Counted from the first letter of the stretch, positions 26,351-35,554 are shown. The stretch is DNA of 64,000 nucleotides from DUOA01 sp012839095 (GCA_050951505.1 JBMNJE010000005.1:55702-119701), one strand, 5' to 3'. Numbers and translations: made by a program. Notes: generated from the sequence alone by a model not told the origin.

Positions 26351-27266
26351 AATTTTTGGTCACCTCCATAAATACCTCCTCCAGGCTGCCTTCCTCCCGG
26401 GCAAAGGTCATGACGGGAACTTCATGATTAATCAGGAGCCTGAGGAGTTCCGCCATCTCCTGATCATTGCCGGAGAAGCTGACTTCTATAACATTATCCT
26501 CCCCGGAGATATCCTCAACAAGAGGCTGTTCCCTGAGCAGGCTGACAGCCCTGTCAACCTGGCCTAAAAGCCTTATCTCCAGAATGGTTCTGCCGGTGAT
26601 TCTTCTCATTATATCCTGTATTTCGCCGGAGTAAACCAGCTTCCCTCTCTCTATAATGCCGATGTAATTGCACAGTTCGGCCAGTTCATGGAGTATATGG
26701 GAACTTATCAATATGGTTTTCTGCATTTCCTTCAGGGTTTTCAGGATGCCCTTCATTTCAATTCGAGCCCGGGGATCCATGCCTGAGGCCGGTTCATCCA
26801 GGATAAGGAATTCCGGGTTATGAATCAGGCTGCGGGCCAGGCAGAGCCTCTGCTTCATGCCCCTTGAAAGGGTATCCACATATTCCTGCTTTTTATCCTT
26901 CAGATCCACCAGTTCCAGCAGCTCTTCCGTCCTCTTTACTCTTTCTGCTTTTGACAGACCGTAGCAGCTGCCATAAAAGTCCATGTATTCATCAACCTTC
27001 AGATTATCGTATACACCAAAGAAGTCGGGCATATATCCGATTCGCCCCCGTACCCTGACCGGCTGCTCCGCAACATTGATTCCGTCCACCAGAACCGTCC
27101 CGGAAGTAGCCTCAAGGAGGGTGGCTGCTATACGCATGGTGGTGGTCTTTCCGGCACCGTTGGGCCCTACGAAACCGTAAATATCACCTTTTTCCAGCTC
27201 CAGATTCAGGTTGTCAACTGCCGTAAAGTTTCCATATTTTTTTACCAGATTCTCTATCTTCAGCAC
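26340..27266 (-). CDS. ABC transporter ATP-binding protein
   Basis: A 308-residue ATPase with Walker A GPNGAGKTT, signature TLSRGMKQRLCLARSL, Walker B FLILDEPASGMDP and the H-loop ISSHILHEL. A C-terminal extension of about 80 residues (from RITGRTILEIRLLG) is typical of ABC-2 exporters of the NatA type. The start is GTG at 27266, overlapping the upstream stop by one base, with GGGAGG upstream. It forms an exporter with the next gene. Confidence 0.94.
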   Translation of the reverse strand: MLKIENLVKKYGNFTAVDNLNLELEKGDIYGFVGPNGAGKTTTMRIAATLLEATSGTVLVDGINVAEQPVRVRGRIGYMPDFFGVYDNLKVDEYMDFYGSCYGLSKAERVKRTEELLELVDLKDKKQEYVDTLSRGMKQRLCLARSLIHNPEFLILDEPASGMDPRARIEMKGILKTLKEMQKTILISSHILHELAELCNYIGIIERGKLVYSGEIQDIMRRITGRTILEIRLLGQVDRAVSLLREQPLVEDISGEDNVIEVSFSGNDQEMAELLRLLINHEVPVMTFAREEGSLEEVFMEVTKNFEQ

Positions 27267-29692
27267 TATGGCTCCCTCCCTTCAAGGGTAAAGGTGGGCA
27301 CACTGAACTCAACGTGGTGATCGCGGCCCGGGATAAATTTCATATATAGCTTGTTCTCTTCATTTACATATCTGTTCATATTGCTCTCATCGATTAAGAT
27401 GCTGTCTCCCCGCATATCCTCATAATCCCCGGCCGGAATATCATATACCTGGGCCATGGCACCGCTTTGGTATACGGATGAGCCAACCTGTATCTGCAGA
27501 TCCTTCAAATGAATATAGGGAGAGAAATCAAAGGAGAATACAGCATATCCATTTGAATCGTATACATAAAAGTATTCTCCGCTGTAATCCGTAAACCGGG
27601 ATTGCTCTTCCTCATAACTTGCAAAAATCAGCCCCGGGGGTATGCTTACCACCCCATCCCTGCCTGCAGCCAGTTCCATGCTGCCCATAATAATGCCGTC
27701 CCCCAAAGTGCGATCGGGCTGCCTGCCATTGACTTTGATTCCTGCCTCCCTTTCTCCTTCATAAAAGGCAAAATAGGAAACTTCAAGGCTCTGAATCTCT
27801 CCCTCCGCCGCTGTGCCGGGCAGTGCGGGAGTCTGCGGATAGGAAGGATAATCATAATCTGTTTCCGCAAGAAGTGTCTGAAGCATTCCCCTGCGCGTCC
27901 TGTTTTCATTTTCTGATGTCCATGGAAAGACCTGATCAATCATGTTGTATACATTGTTGTAATGCCTGTTTCCGGATATCAGCGGCAGGATCATCTCAAC
28001 GTTCCTGCTTTCACCTGCTGCAATATTTCCTACTTCTTCAAAGGCCCCCGGGGTATATATGACCAGCTTTTCCAGGGGGTAAACTGTATTGTTCTGTATA
28101 GTTCCCTTTATCCTGCCATCCTGGTAATACAATTCTGAGCGGATGATGCCCGGACTTATCTGCTGTCCGCTCATTTCAAAGGTCTCCATGGTCCAGATGT
28201 TCACATTATCAAACATAATACGTGATGGATTCCCCTGTACCGTCCGGGCCAGCACTGAAGGAGATGAAGCGCTGCCATAATCCATATAAAGTGCACTGCC
28301 CGGTGTCAGCAGGGCGAAACGGTCAACCTCCACCTCGTAATCTCCCCTCCGGGGTATAAAGATTCCGATATGATTGGTAAGCCAGCCATGCTCTGCATTG
28401 CTGTTAAGGGATATTACCGATATGGTGTTGGTAATGAGCTCTCCACCCTTGGTATTGTATCCAAGTCCGAATACCAGGGCTGCAAACAGGATGGAGAGAG
28501 CAGGAATAGTCAGCCAGGACCACTCCCGCCGATCAATTCTTTTAAGAAACATATAGTTTACCGGACCTGCCAGTGCCAGATAAAAGAGGAATATGAAGAG
28601 AATCAGCATTACCGAAGGCATTTCCATGGCCTCAATATTTCCCAGTATCTCCCCAATGCCCCTTGTATTATAATACAGCTTACGGTAGGGATTACGCAGC
28701 CCATAGGCAGCGGCGGGCTTCAGGCTTTGGGTCAGCAGTCTGTCCCACAGCAGCTTATTTCCCGTCCAGCTTATTATGGGTTCTGTTCCCAAATCAAAGG
28801 CGGACAGGTAAATCGTGCCTGATCCTTTGCTGAATACCCAGACTAAACCGTTTTCATCATCACTCAGCACTGCCCTGCCGTCTTCCACATGCAGATCCAT
28901 TAACTGCATAGGAGCGGTGCCCAGTACCTGTCTTTCTGTCATCTCCTCCAGCAGCTTAAATGAATCCAGCGCTTTGAGTTCCCCTGCTGTGACAGGCAGA
29001 TCAAGCTTCTCCAGACCGGACAGGGTTCTCCTGCCGTTAACACCGGTACCTATGATCAGGATTCCGCCTTCCTGCAGCCAGACCTGCAAGGCATCCAGCT
29101 GTTCCTGGCGAAAGATTCCGGTGTCCATATTGTTCAGTATTAAAATTGAAAAGGAAGACAGAACCTCACTGCGAACAGGAAAATCAGAGGCGTCCAGATA
29201 TACCGGCTCATAATTGGACAGCAGCCGGCTGGCTGCCGGTTTTTCCTTCCAATAACCCAGCGAAGGCTGATCTTCGGTTATGAGACCCAGCAGATAGCTG
29301 TCTGATCCAATGGGAGACAGGGGTGTTACTCTTTGGGTCTGCAGGATTTTCCCTCTTTTATCCTTCAGGTGGATGTCCAGATACCTCTCCAGCTCTGAAA
29401 TCCTGGCATATATGGTATATTCCTTTACGGAAGTATTGGGAAGGCTGACCGGGGTGGAATATACGATGGAAGCTCTCTGCCCTGCTTTAACAACCGCCTC
29501 CAGGCTGCCCTCCAGATCGCTGCCTGTATTCTCAATCCGAACCCGGATGGGTGTCCAGGCCCCCATTAAATATGTACCGTTAAAGCCGACTTCTGCTTCC
29601 ATGGACACTCTCTCAGCACCGGCATATATAGGTGGAAGAGACAAAAGCAGAGCTGCCAGGCAGACTAGTGTGGTGATCCAAACCCTTTTCAT
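27266..29692 (-). CDS. Secreted/membrane protein with beta-sandwich and GATase-like domains, first gene of the MoxR/VWA operon
   Basis: An 808-residue protein with a signal peptide (TTLVCLAALLLSLPPIYAGA). An N-terminal beta-sandwich follows (EVGFNGTYLMGAWTPIRVRIENTG), then a GATase1-like fold (ILILNNMDTGIFRQEQLDALQVWLQEGGILIIGTGVNGRR). Two or three membrane helices lie around residues 355-420 (LILFIFLFYLALAGPVNYMFL, LTIPALSILFAALVFGLGY), with a second large extracellular region after them. It heads the operon containing an ABC exporter, MoxR, DUF58 and VWA proteins. AAAGGAG lies 6 bases before the ATG. I do not recognise a specific function. Confidence 0.72.
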   Translation of the reverse strand: MKRVWITTLVCLAALLLSLPPIYAGAERVSMEAEVGFNGTYLMGAWTPIRVRIENTGSDLEGSLEAVVKAGQRASIVYSTPVSLPNTSVKEYTIYARISELERYLDIHLKDKRGKILQTQRVTPLSPIGSDSYLLGLITEDQPSLGYWKEKPAASRLLSNYEPVYLDASDFPVRSEVLSSFSILILNNMDTGIFRQEQLDALQVWLQEGGILIIGTGVNGRRTLSGLEKLDLPVTAGELKALDSFKLLEEMTERQVLGTAPMQLMDLHVEDGRAVLSDDENGLVWVFSKGSGTIYLSAFDLGTEPIISWTGNKLLWDRLLTQSLKPAAAYGLRNPYRKLYYNTRGIGEILGNIEAMEMPSVMLILFIFLFYLALAGPVNYMFLKRIDRREWSWLTIPALSILFAALVFGLGYNTKGGELITNTISVISLNSNAEHGWLTNHIGIFIPRRGDYEVEVDRFALLTPGSALYMDYGSASSPSVLARTVQGNPSRIMFDNVNIWTMETFEMSGQQISPGIIRSELYYQDGRIKGTIQNNTVYPLEKLVIYTPGAFEEVGNIAAGESRNVEMILPLISGNRHYNNVYNMIDQVFPWTSENENRTRRGMLQTLLAETDYDYPSYPQTPALPGTAAEGEIQSLEVSYFAFYEGEREAGIKVNGRQPDRTLGDGIIMGSMELAAGRDGVVSIPPGLIFASYEEEQSRFTDYSGEYFYVYDSNGYAVFSFDFSPYIHLKDLQIQVGSSVYQSGAMAQVYDIPAGDYEDMRGDSILIDESNMNRYVNEENKLYMKFIPGRDHHVEFSVPTFTLEGREP

Positions 29693-29818
29693 ATATGACT
29701 CCTTTCATCCTCTTCTGTACTTGCAGCCTAAGGGAGAAGGCCGGCCGCCCCTAAAAACGGATAATTGCGGTTTGTAAAATTGAATTTGTATACTGTGTAT
29801 TGTTGCCGTATTACTAAG

Positions 29819-29846
29819 ATTATATCACCTTAACTTGTATATACAA
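29819..29846 (-). promoter_or_regulatory. Promoter of the MoxR/VWA operon with a 12-bp palindrome over the -35
   Basis: On the minus strand TTGTAT (29846-29841) and TATAAT (29824-29819) are separated by 16 bases, about 130 bases before the first gene. TTGTATATACAA (29835-29846) is a perfect palindrome covering the -35, a likely repressor site. The rest of the gap 29693-30004 contains a terminator and no gene. Confidence 0.65.
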
Positions 29847-29885
29847 ATTAATTAATCTTACGAAATTGTAACAAATCACAAAATA

Positions 29886-29930
29886 GCAAGAGCACCATTC
29901 CATGCGGGACAGTGCTCTTGCCGTCTTTTT
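29886..29930 (-). terminator. Rho-independent terminator after the aminopeptidase operon
   Basis: GCAAGAGCAC (29886-29895) pairs perfectly with GTGCTCTTGC (29912-29921) around a 16-base loop. On the minus strand the stem is followed by TATTTTGTG, so it fits the end of the M42 operon (stop at 30005). The plus-strand side also has TTTTT, so it could act both ways. Confidence 0.75.
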
Positions 29931-30004
29931 CAGATATAACTGTAGTGTATGTTACATTTCAACTGAACATATAATATCAACGGAACATATATTTATAGAA
30001 GCAT

Positions 30005-31006
30005 TTAAAGACTGATATCCTTCTCCAGTATGCCGGTCAGCAGCCGGACTGCATTTTCCATATCGCTTTTGTCCACCATCTCATGGGCACTGTGAACATA
30101 GCGGCAGGGGATGGAAATGACACCGGAAGGTACACCTTCCCTTGACAGATGTATGGCTCCGGAATCCGTGCCTCCTGCCTCCAGCACCTCCAGCTGATAG
30201 GGAATGCCTGCTTCCTCTGCTCTCTGTATCATCAGATTCTTTACCTTGGGGTGGCAGATAATGGATGAATCCTTAACCTTTACAGTCGGACCGTCGCCCA
30301 GATTTACTGCCATAGGCCTGGATTTGGGTGTGTCACCGGTCAGCGTAACATCCACGGAAATTCCTATATCCGGATTAAGGGAATAAGCTGAGGTTTTGGC
30401 ACCTCGCAGGCCTACCTCCTCCTGAACGGTAAATACAAATACCAGTTCATTGGGAGAATCCTTGATGGCTTTGATGGTTTCCACCAGCACGGCACAGCCT
30501 GCCCGGTCATCCATGGCACATCCGATAAAACGGTTTCCCGCTTCAGTCAAAGGAGCATGATAAACTGCCACATCTCCAATCCGAACCTGTTTCCCGGCCT
30601 CTTCCCGGTCGGCGGCACCGATATCTATGTACATTTTGTTCAGTTTCAGATTTTTGATATCCTCCAGCTCTGTTTCATAGCTGACCACACCGGTTGTTCC
30701 ATTCTGAAAAACAACCCTGCGGTGGATCACATTAAAGGGAGAGACTCCGCCAATATTGGAAAAGCGCAGAAATCCGTTTTCATCAATGTTGGTAACTATA
30801 AGACCTATTTGGTCCATATGAGCAGCCAGCATTACCTTTTTGCCCTTTGCATCCCTGCCCTTTTTTACAGCAATCAAGTTACCCATGGTATCTTCACGGA
30901 TCTCATCTGCATAATCCCTGATTTCCTGCCTGATGACATCCCTGACGGCTTCTTCCCTTCCCGAAGGACCGTACGCTCCTGTTAAGTTTGCCAATAGTGT
31001 TTTCAA
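30005..31006 (-). CDS. M42-family metallo-aminopeptidase (third of three)
   Basis: A 333-residue M42 (glutamyl aminopeptidase/FrvX) family protein with two metal ions. The motifs are AAHMDQIGLIV (the usual HMDE is HMDQ here), CAMDDRAGCAVL, VFTVQEEVGLRGA, SVDVTLTGDTP and YVHSAHEMVD. These enzymes form large tetrahedral assemblies that degrade short peptides from the N-terminus. The start is TTG, overlapping the previous gene's stop as TTGA. The relatives upstream suggest a mixed complex or divided substrate range. Confidence 0.92.
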   Translation of the reverse strand: MKTLLANLTGAYGPSGREEAVRDVIRQEIRDYADEIREDTMGNLIAVKKGRDAKGKKVMLAAHMDQIGLIVTNIDENGFLRFSNIGGVSPFNVIHRRVVFQNGTTGVVSYETELEDIKNLKLNKMYIDIGAADREEAGKQVRIGDVAVYHAPLTEAGNRFIGCAMDDRAGCAVLVETIKAIKDSPNELVFVFTVQEEVGLRGAKTSAYSLNPDIGISVDVTLTGDTPKSRPMAVNLGDGPTVKVKDSSIICHPKVKNLMIQRAEEAGIPYQLEVLEAGGTDSGAIHLSREGVPSGVISIPCRYVHSAHEMVDKSDMENAVRLLTGILEKDISL

Positions 31007-32022
31007 GGGGTTTCACATCCTTTCAAGAATTCCTTTACCAGCCTTATGGTATTGTTGAAATCACTTAAGTCCATCATAGAGGACGGCGAATGGATGTACC
31101 GGCAGGGTACCGACACCACCACAGTGGGTATACCGCCGCGGGATACATGGATGCTTCCCGCATCATTGCCGCCTGAAACATTTTCCTTTATCTGATAAGG
31201 GATGGAAGATGCCTCCGCTGTTTCAACCATCTTCCGAAACAGCTCCGGGTTGGCGATGGAGCTGTTGTCCATAAAGGATATGGCAGGCCCTCTGCCCATT
31301 TTTGTAGTATGCATATGCTCAGGTACATCCGGTATATCGGCACAGGTGGTACCCTCAACTACAACAGCCATATCCGGCCTGACATGCCAGGCTGCCACTT
31401 CTGCACCCCGCAGGCCGATTTCCTCCTGTACGGTAAAACATGCAACAAGATCAAAATCGCAGCTTTCCTTCAAAAGCTCCAGCAGGACGGCACAACCTGC
31501 CCGGTCATCCAGAGCTTTTGCCTTGACCTTGTTGTCACCGAAACAGACAAGTGAGCTGTCAAAGGATGCATAGTCCCCGGGCTGCACCAGTTTCAGCGCC
31601 TCTTCTTTGGAACGTGCGCCTATATCTATGTACATCTGCTTTTGGTTGATTACCCTGTTGCGCTCATCCGGTTCCTGCAGATGAATGGCCTTTACACCAA
31701 TAACACCGGGTATGGCTTCCTTCCCGATCAGTACCCGTTTGGACAGCAGGATTCGCTGATCGAAGCCGCCCACCGGCTTGAATTTCAGCATACCGTTATC
31801 CGATATGTGGGATACAATAAAGCCCACTTCATCCATATGAGCGGCCAGCATCACCTTTTTGCCGCCTTTTCTTCCCTTCTTTTCCGCAATGACATTGCCC
31901 ATTCGATCAACCCAGGCCTCTGCCCCGGTTTGAGCAATAAGCTCCAATACAATATCCCGGACTTCATTCTCGTTGCCGGTCACTCCTCTGGCTTCAGTCA
32001 GCCTCTTCAGTACTTCAACCAT
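31003..32022 (-). CDS. M42-family metallo-aminopeptidase (second of three)
   Basis: A 339-residue M42 peptidase with AAHMDEVGFIV, KALDDRAGCAVL, CFTVQEEIGLRGA, VVEGTTCADIPD (glutamate as metal ligand instead of aspartate) and RYIHSPSSMMD. I choose the ATG at 32022, because AAAGGAGG lies 10 bases upstream; the ATG three codons earlier is too close to this site. It overlaps the end of the first peptidase by 16 bases and the start of the third by 4, so all three are translationally coupled. Confidence 0.92.
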   Translation of the reverse strand: MVEVLKRLTEARGVTGNENEVRDIVLELIAQTGAEAWVDRMGNVIAEKKGRKGGKKVMLAAHMDEVGFIVSHISDNGMLKFKPVGGFDQRILLSKRVLIGKEAIPGVIGVKAIHLQEPDERNRVINQKQMYIDIGARSKEEALKLVQPGDYASFDSSLVCFGDNKVKAKALDDRAGCAVLLELLKESCDFDLVACFTVQEEIGLRGAEVAAWHVRPDMAVVVEGTTCADIPDVPEHMHTTKMGRGPAISFMDNSSIANPELFRKMVETAEASSIPYQIKENVSGGNDAGSIHVSRGGIPTVVVSVPCRYIHSPSSMMDLSDFNNTIRLVKEFLKGCETP

Positions 32023-33071
32023 TCCTGCCATCCCTCCTTTAATGAAGCTATAAACAAGGCAATCAGCCTGGCTCCGGATTTGATATGATCCAGATTCAGG
32101 GTTTCAACTGTGGTATGCATGTAACGAAGGGGCAGCTCCAGCAGGATGGTCGGAACCCCGCTGCGGGAAATCTGCATGGAGCGGGCATCCGTCCCCGTAG
32201 GTCTTGGAGCAATTTCGATCTGACATTCCATACCGTTTTCCTTCGCAATTTCCAGTAGTCTGTCGGTTAAACCGGGATGCAGGTTGGGTCCTTTGCATAC
32301 TACAATCCCCTTGTCCATGGCGTGGGTATCCTCCCTGGGTGCATCCGGTGTTTCACCATGGCATACATCTATTGCGATGCCTATATCCGGCTGAATATTA
32401 TATGTACTGATGATGGCACCTCTTGTACCCACTTCTTCCTGCACCGTCGCGACACAATATACTTCAGCCTGATACTGGTAGCGATCCAGTTCCTTCATGA
32501 CTTCATTCAGCATGATCACCCCTGCACGGTCATCGATGGACTTTCCATTTACAAAAGTACCCTGCATGGAAACCAACGGGCTGCAGAAGGTAATCAAATC
32601 GCCTACCCGGACCAGTTCCCTTACCTTTTCATAAGGCAGACCCAGATCAATGCTCATATCCTTCATCTTTACCGGCTTCCTGGCATCCCCTGCTTCCTGG
32701 AGATGGGGCGGAAGGGTGGCTATGATGCCGTGCAGCTTTTCCTGCCCATGCACAGTTACCTCCTGAGCCGGCAGTATCCTCTGATCCACACCGCCTATAT
32801 TGGTGAACCGCACAAAGCCCTCTTCATCAATGTCCCTGACCATCAGGGCGATTTCATCCATGTGTGCAGCCAGCATGACTTTGGGCAGACCTTTTTCATC
32901 CTGGCCGCCCCGGACAGCTGTACCCCGTTTGATTGCATATACGTTGTAAAACTCATCAGTACGAACCCGGTCGCAGTGCCGGGCGAATTCATCAGCTATG
33001 CGTGCTGCTGCCTTCTCCTCATAGCCGGACACACCCGGTATTTCGATGAGCTCCGCAAGAAAATCCTTCAA
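32007..33071 (-). CDS. M42-family metallo-aminopeptidase (first of three)
   Basis: A 354-residue M42 peptidase with AAHMDEIALMV, SIDDRAGVIML, VATVQEEVGTRGA, IDVCHGETPDAP and RYMHTTVETLN. It is the most divergent of the three. The start is TTG at 33071, 8 bases after AGGAGG. A 57-base gap separates it from mgtC, so it may belong to the same transcript. Confidence 0.92.
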   Translation of the reverse strand: MKDFLAELIEIPGVSGYEEKAAARIADEFARHCDRVRTDEFYNVYAIKRGTAVRGGQDEKGLPKVMLAAHMDEIALMVRDIDEEGFVRFTNIGGVDQRILPAQEVTVHGQEKLHGIIATLPPHLQEAGDARKPVKMKDMSIDLGLPYEKVRELVRVGDLITFCSPLVSMQGTFVNGKSIDDRAGVIMLNEVMKELDRYQYQAEVYCVATVQEEVGTRGAIISTYNIQPDIGIAIDVCHGETPDAPREDTHAMDKGIVVCKGPNLHPGLTDRLLEIAKENGMECQIEIAPRPTGTDARSMQISRSGVPTILLELPLRYMHTTVETLNLDHIKSGARLIALFIASLKEGWQEWLKY

Positions 33072-33128
33072 ACCTACAACCTCCTGTCTTTACTATATAC
33101 ATTTCTTACTTTCATTGCATTCCTTTTA

Positions 33129-33782
33129 TTAATCGTTTTCAGGGATCAGCTGAACACCGTCCAATCTGGAAAGCTCTCCGTAGACGGTCTGCTTGTCCAT
33201 GCCGGGAGGAAAGACCAGGTTAAAATAAGCCTGGGTTGTTTCACCATCCCCCGGGTTTACTCTGATATCCCGGACCCTTACATTGAGAACGGCCAGAACA
33301 TTGGTTATTTTAGCCACCTGGCCGGGTACATTGTGGATTTCCAGTGTAAGCTCCTTATCCCGCAGCCCCGGCACATAGCCTTCAAACTTCTTAAGCAGCA
33401 CCAATGTAATGTAGGAGAAGAGGGTAGCTGCCAAGGCACCCCAGTAAAACCCCATACCAATGGCCAGGCCGATACAGGCTACTACCCACAGGCTGGCAGC
33501 CGTGGTCAGCCCCCTTACCCTGGAGCCGTCTTTCAGGATCGTTCCCGCACCCAGAAATCCGATTCCACTGATAACCTGTGCGCCCAGCCGGGCAGGATCG
33601 GGTTCGAATGCGGGATAGGCTTCCATAAGAAATTCCGCTGACATCATAACCAATGCCGAGCCCATGCAGACCAGGGTATGGGTGCGGAATCCTGCAGGCC
33701 TGTTTCCGATTTCCCTTTCCAGTCCTATGACCCCTCCAAAAACCATGCCCAGTACCAGTTTTACTACAATTTCCCAATACAT
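33129..33782 (-). CDS. MgtC/SapB-family membrane protein with ACT-like C-terminus
   Basis: A 217-residue membrane protein. The N-terminal part has the conserved MgtC pattern LGMVFGGVIGLEREIGNRPAGFRTHTLVCMGSALVMM, then ARLGAQVISGIGFLGAGTILKDG and RGLTTAASLWVVACIGLAIGMGFYWGAL, about four helices. The C-terminal 80 residues resemble an ACT-type domain (VPGQVAKITNVLAVLNVRVRDIRV). MgtC proteins affect magnesium homeostasis and membrane ATPase activity. AGGGGGTG precedes the ATG. A promoter with two palindromes lies upstream. Confidence 0.9.
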   Translation of the reverse strand: MYWEIVVKLVLGMVFGGVIGLEREIGNRPAGFRTHTLVCMGSALVMMSAEFLMEAYPAFEPDPARLGAQVISGIGFLGAGTILKDGSRVRGLTTAASLWVVACIGLAIGMGFYWGALAATLFSYITLVLLKKFEGYVPGLRDKELTLEIHNVPGQVAKITNVLAVLNVRVRDIRVNPGDGETTQAYFNLVFPPGMDKQTVYGELSRLDGVQLIPEND

Positions 33783-33905
33783 TGGCGCACCCCCTGTTCC
33801 TTTGTACGATCTTATTGTTGCTGTTTCAATGACAGATTATCAAACCTTGTTCCGACTTATGCCGGCTTTCGTCTTGAAAATATGGCAGCATTCATATTGG
33901 CAAAG

Positions 33906-33948
33906 TCGATATATCGATTAGTATACTACCATTGTAAATGATTTACAA
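33906..33948 (-). promoter_or_regulatory. mgtC promoter with palindromes at -35 and at the start site
   Basis: On the minus strand TTGTAA (33948-33943) and TATACT (33925-33920) are exactly 17 bases apart. TTGTAAATGATTTACAA (33932-33948) is a near-perfect palindrome over the -35. TCGATATATCGA (33906-33917) is a perfect palindrome just after the -10, sharing the ATCGAT core seen in the rex leader. Both are plausible operators. Confidence 0.6.
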
Positions 33949-33961
33949 GCCGGCTGCCCGT

Positions 33962-35554
33962 CTATCTTAGTGCCTCAACAGCAGCCTGTTCCACTGCCAG
34001 GCACGATTTGTAGTTTTCCAGGAAAGCTGCGAATCCCGCCTGATCAACCGGGTCGGGCTGCATGCTTTCAACCCTGATATCCTGAAATACCCTGTTTTGC
34101 AGGTAGTCTTCCAGAGCCTCGCCTTCAGCTTTATTTACCATGTAGGCTGCCAGCAGTGCCATGCCCCAGGGACCGCCTTCACCTGCCGTTTCCATTACTG
34201 CAACCGGCACACTCAAAGCACCGGCCATAAGCTTCTGACCTACGCCTTTCGTTTTAAAGAGACCGCCGTGTCCCAAAAGCTTGTCCACAGATACATTTTC
34301 CTTATCAAGAATATCCATGCCGATCTTTAAGGTAGCCATGCAGGAAAACAGGTGTGACCTCATGAAGTTAGCCAAAGTAAGCCTTGCATCCGGCTTGCGC
34401 ACAAAGAGAGGCCGCCCTTCTTCCACTCCCGTAATAGGTTCTCCGGAGTAGTAATTGAAGTTTACCAGTCCTCCGCAGTCGGCATCCCCTTCCAAGGCTT
34501 TATTATACAAAAGGTCATAGAGTTCCGACTTGCTAAGGCTTGCTCCTGCTGCTTCTGTAAATTCGGCAAAAACACGTACCCAGGCATCCAAATCAGAGGT
34601 GCAGGTGTTGCAGTGGACCATAACCACGGGTCTGCCTGACGGGGTTGTTACTATATCCAGTTCCTTATATACATTGGACAAGGGTTTTTCCAATACTATC
34701 ATGGCGAATATGGAAGTACCCGCCGATACATTCCCTGTACGCGGTGCCACGCTGTTAGTGGCAGTCATTCCTGTTTGTGCATCTCCCTCAGGAGGGCAGA
34801 AAGGGATGCCGGGCTGCAGATAGCCGCTGGGATCCAGAAGTTTTGCTCCTTCAGCAGTCAATACGCCTGCCTCCTCGCCTGCATTTCTCACCTCAGGTAA
34901 TATCTGACGCAGGGTATAAGGCAATCCCCGGGCTTTCAGCAGGCTGTCAAATTTGGAAACCATATTGTCATCATAATCACATAAGCTGCTGTCAATGGGA
35001 AACATGCCGGAAGCCTCTCCCACGCCCATTACCTTTTGACCTGTAAGCTGCCAATGTACATAACCAGCCAGAGTAGTCAGAAAATCGATATCAGATACAT
35101 GTTTTTCATTGTCCAGGATTACCTGGTATAAATGAGCAACGCTCCAGCGGTGGGGTATATTGAAGTTCAAGTACTCGGTCAGTTCTGAAGCCGCCTGCTC
35201 GGTGTTGGTGTTTCGCCAGGTCCTGAATTCTGCCAGCTGCCTTCCTTCCCTGTCAAAAGCCAGATAACCGTGCATCATGCCTGAAATGCCCATGGCCTTT
35301 ACCTTACGGAGAGGCTCTCCATACTTCTTTTCCAGTTGTGCATTCAGATCAGCATAGGCACTTCGCAGCCCCGACCATACGTCCTCCAGATGATATGTCC
35401 ACAAATTGTTTTCAAAACGATTCTCCCAATTATGGGAACCGGAAGCGATGGGCGTATGATCAGGTCCGATTAATACCGCCTTGATACGGGTTGAGCCCAG
35501 TTCGATCCCCAGAATGGCTTCACCGGATTGAATTGATTTAAGCGTATTGTTCAT
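33962..35554 (-). CDS. FGGY-family carbohydrate kinase
   Basis: A 530-residue sugar kinase of the FGGY family (xylulokinase, ribulokinase, glycerol kinase group). The N-terminal phosphate motif is ILGIELGSTRIKAVLI. MGISGMMHGYLAFD matches the substrate-side segment of xylulokinases. The second nucleotide motif is GNVSAGTSIFAMIVL near residue 275, and a C-terminal LLGHGGLFKTKGVGQKLMAGAL carries the adenosine site. Xylulokinase or a related ketose kinase is most likely, but the substrate is unproven. AAAGGAGG precedes the ATG. It stands alone between mgtC and rex. Confidence 0.85.
   Translation of the reverse strand: MNNTLKSIQSGEAILGIELGSTRIKAVLIGPDHTPIASGSHNWENRFENNLWTYHLEDVWSGLRSAYADLNAQLEKKYGEPLRKVKAMGISGMMHGYLAFDREGRQLAEFRTWRNTNTEQAASELTEYLNFNIPHRWSVAHLYQVILDNEKHVSDIDFLTTLAGYVHWQLTGQKVMGVGEASGMFPIDSSLCDYDDNMVSKFDSLLKARGLPYTLRQILPEVRNAGEEAGVLTAEGAKLLDPSGYLQPGIPFCPPEGDAQTGMTATNSVAPRTGNVSAGTSIFAMIVLEKPLSNVYKELDIVTTPSGRPVVMVHCNTCTSDLDAWVRVFAEFTEAAGASLSKSELYDLLYNKALEGDADCGGLVNFNYYSGEPITGVEEGRPLFVRKPDARLTLANFMRSHLFSCMATLKIGMDILDKENVSVDKLLGHGGLFKTKGVGQKLMAGALSVPVAVMETAGEGGPWGMALLAAYMVNKAEGEALEDYLQNRVFQDIRVESMQPDPVDQAGFAAFLENYKSCLAVEQAAVEALR

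Noticed and set aside
30005..33071. Interpretation as M20 or cellulase M genes
   Set aside because: The HMDE, DDRAG and QEEVGLRG motifs are those of M42 aminopeptidases; the cellulase label is an old misnaming.
32277..33641. A 454-codon open frame on the plus strand
   Set aside because: It lies antisense to the M42 and mgtC genes, which have clear motifs and ribosome sites. It is a shadow with no recognisable domains.
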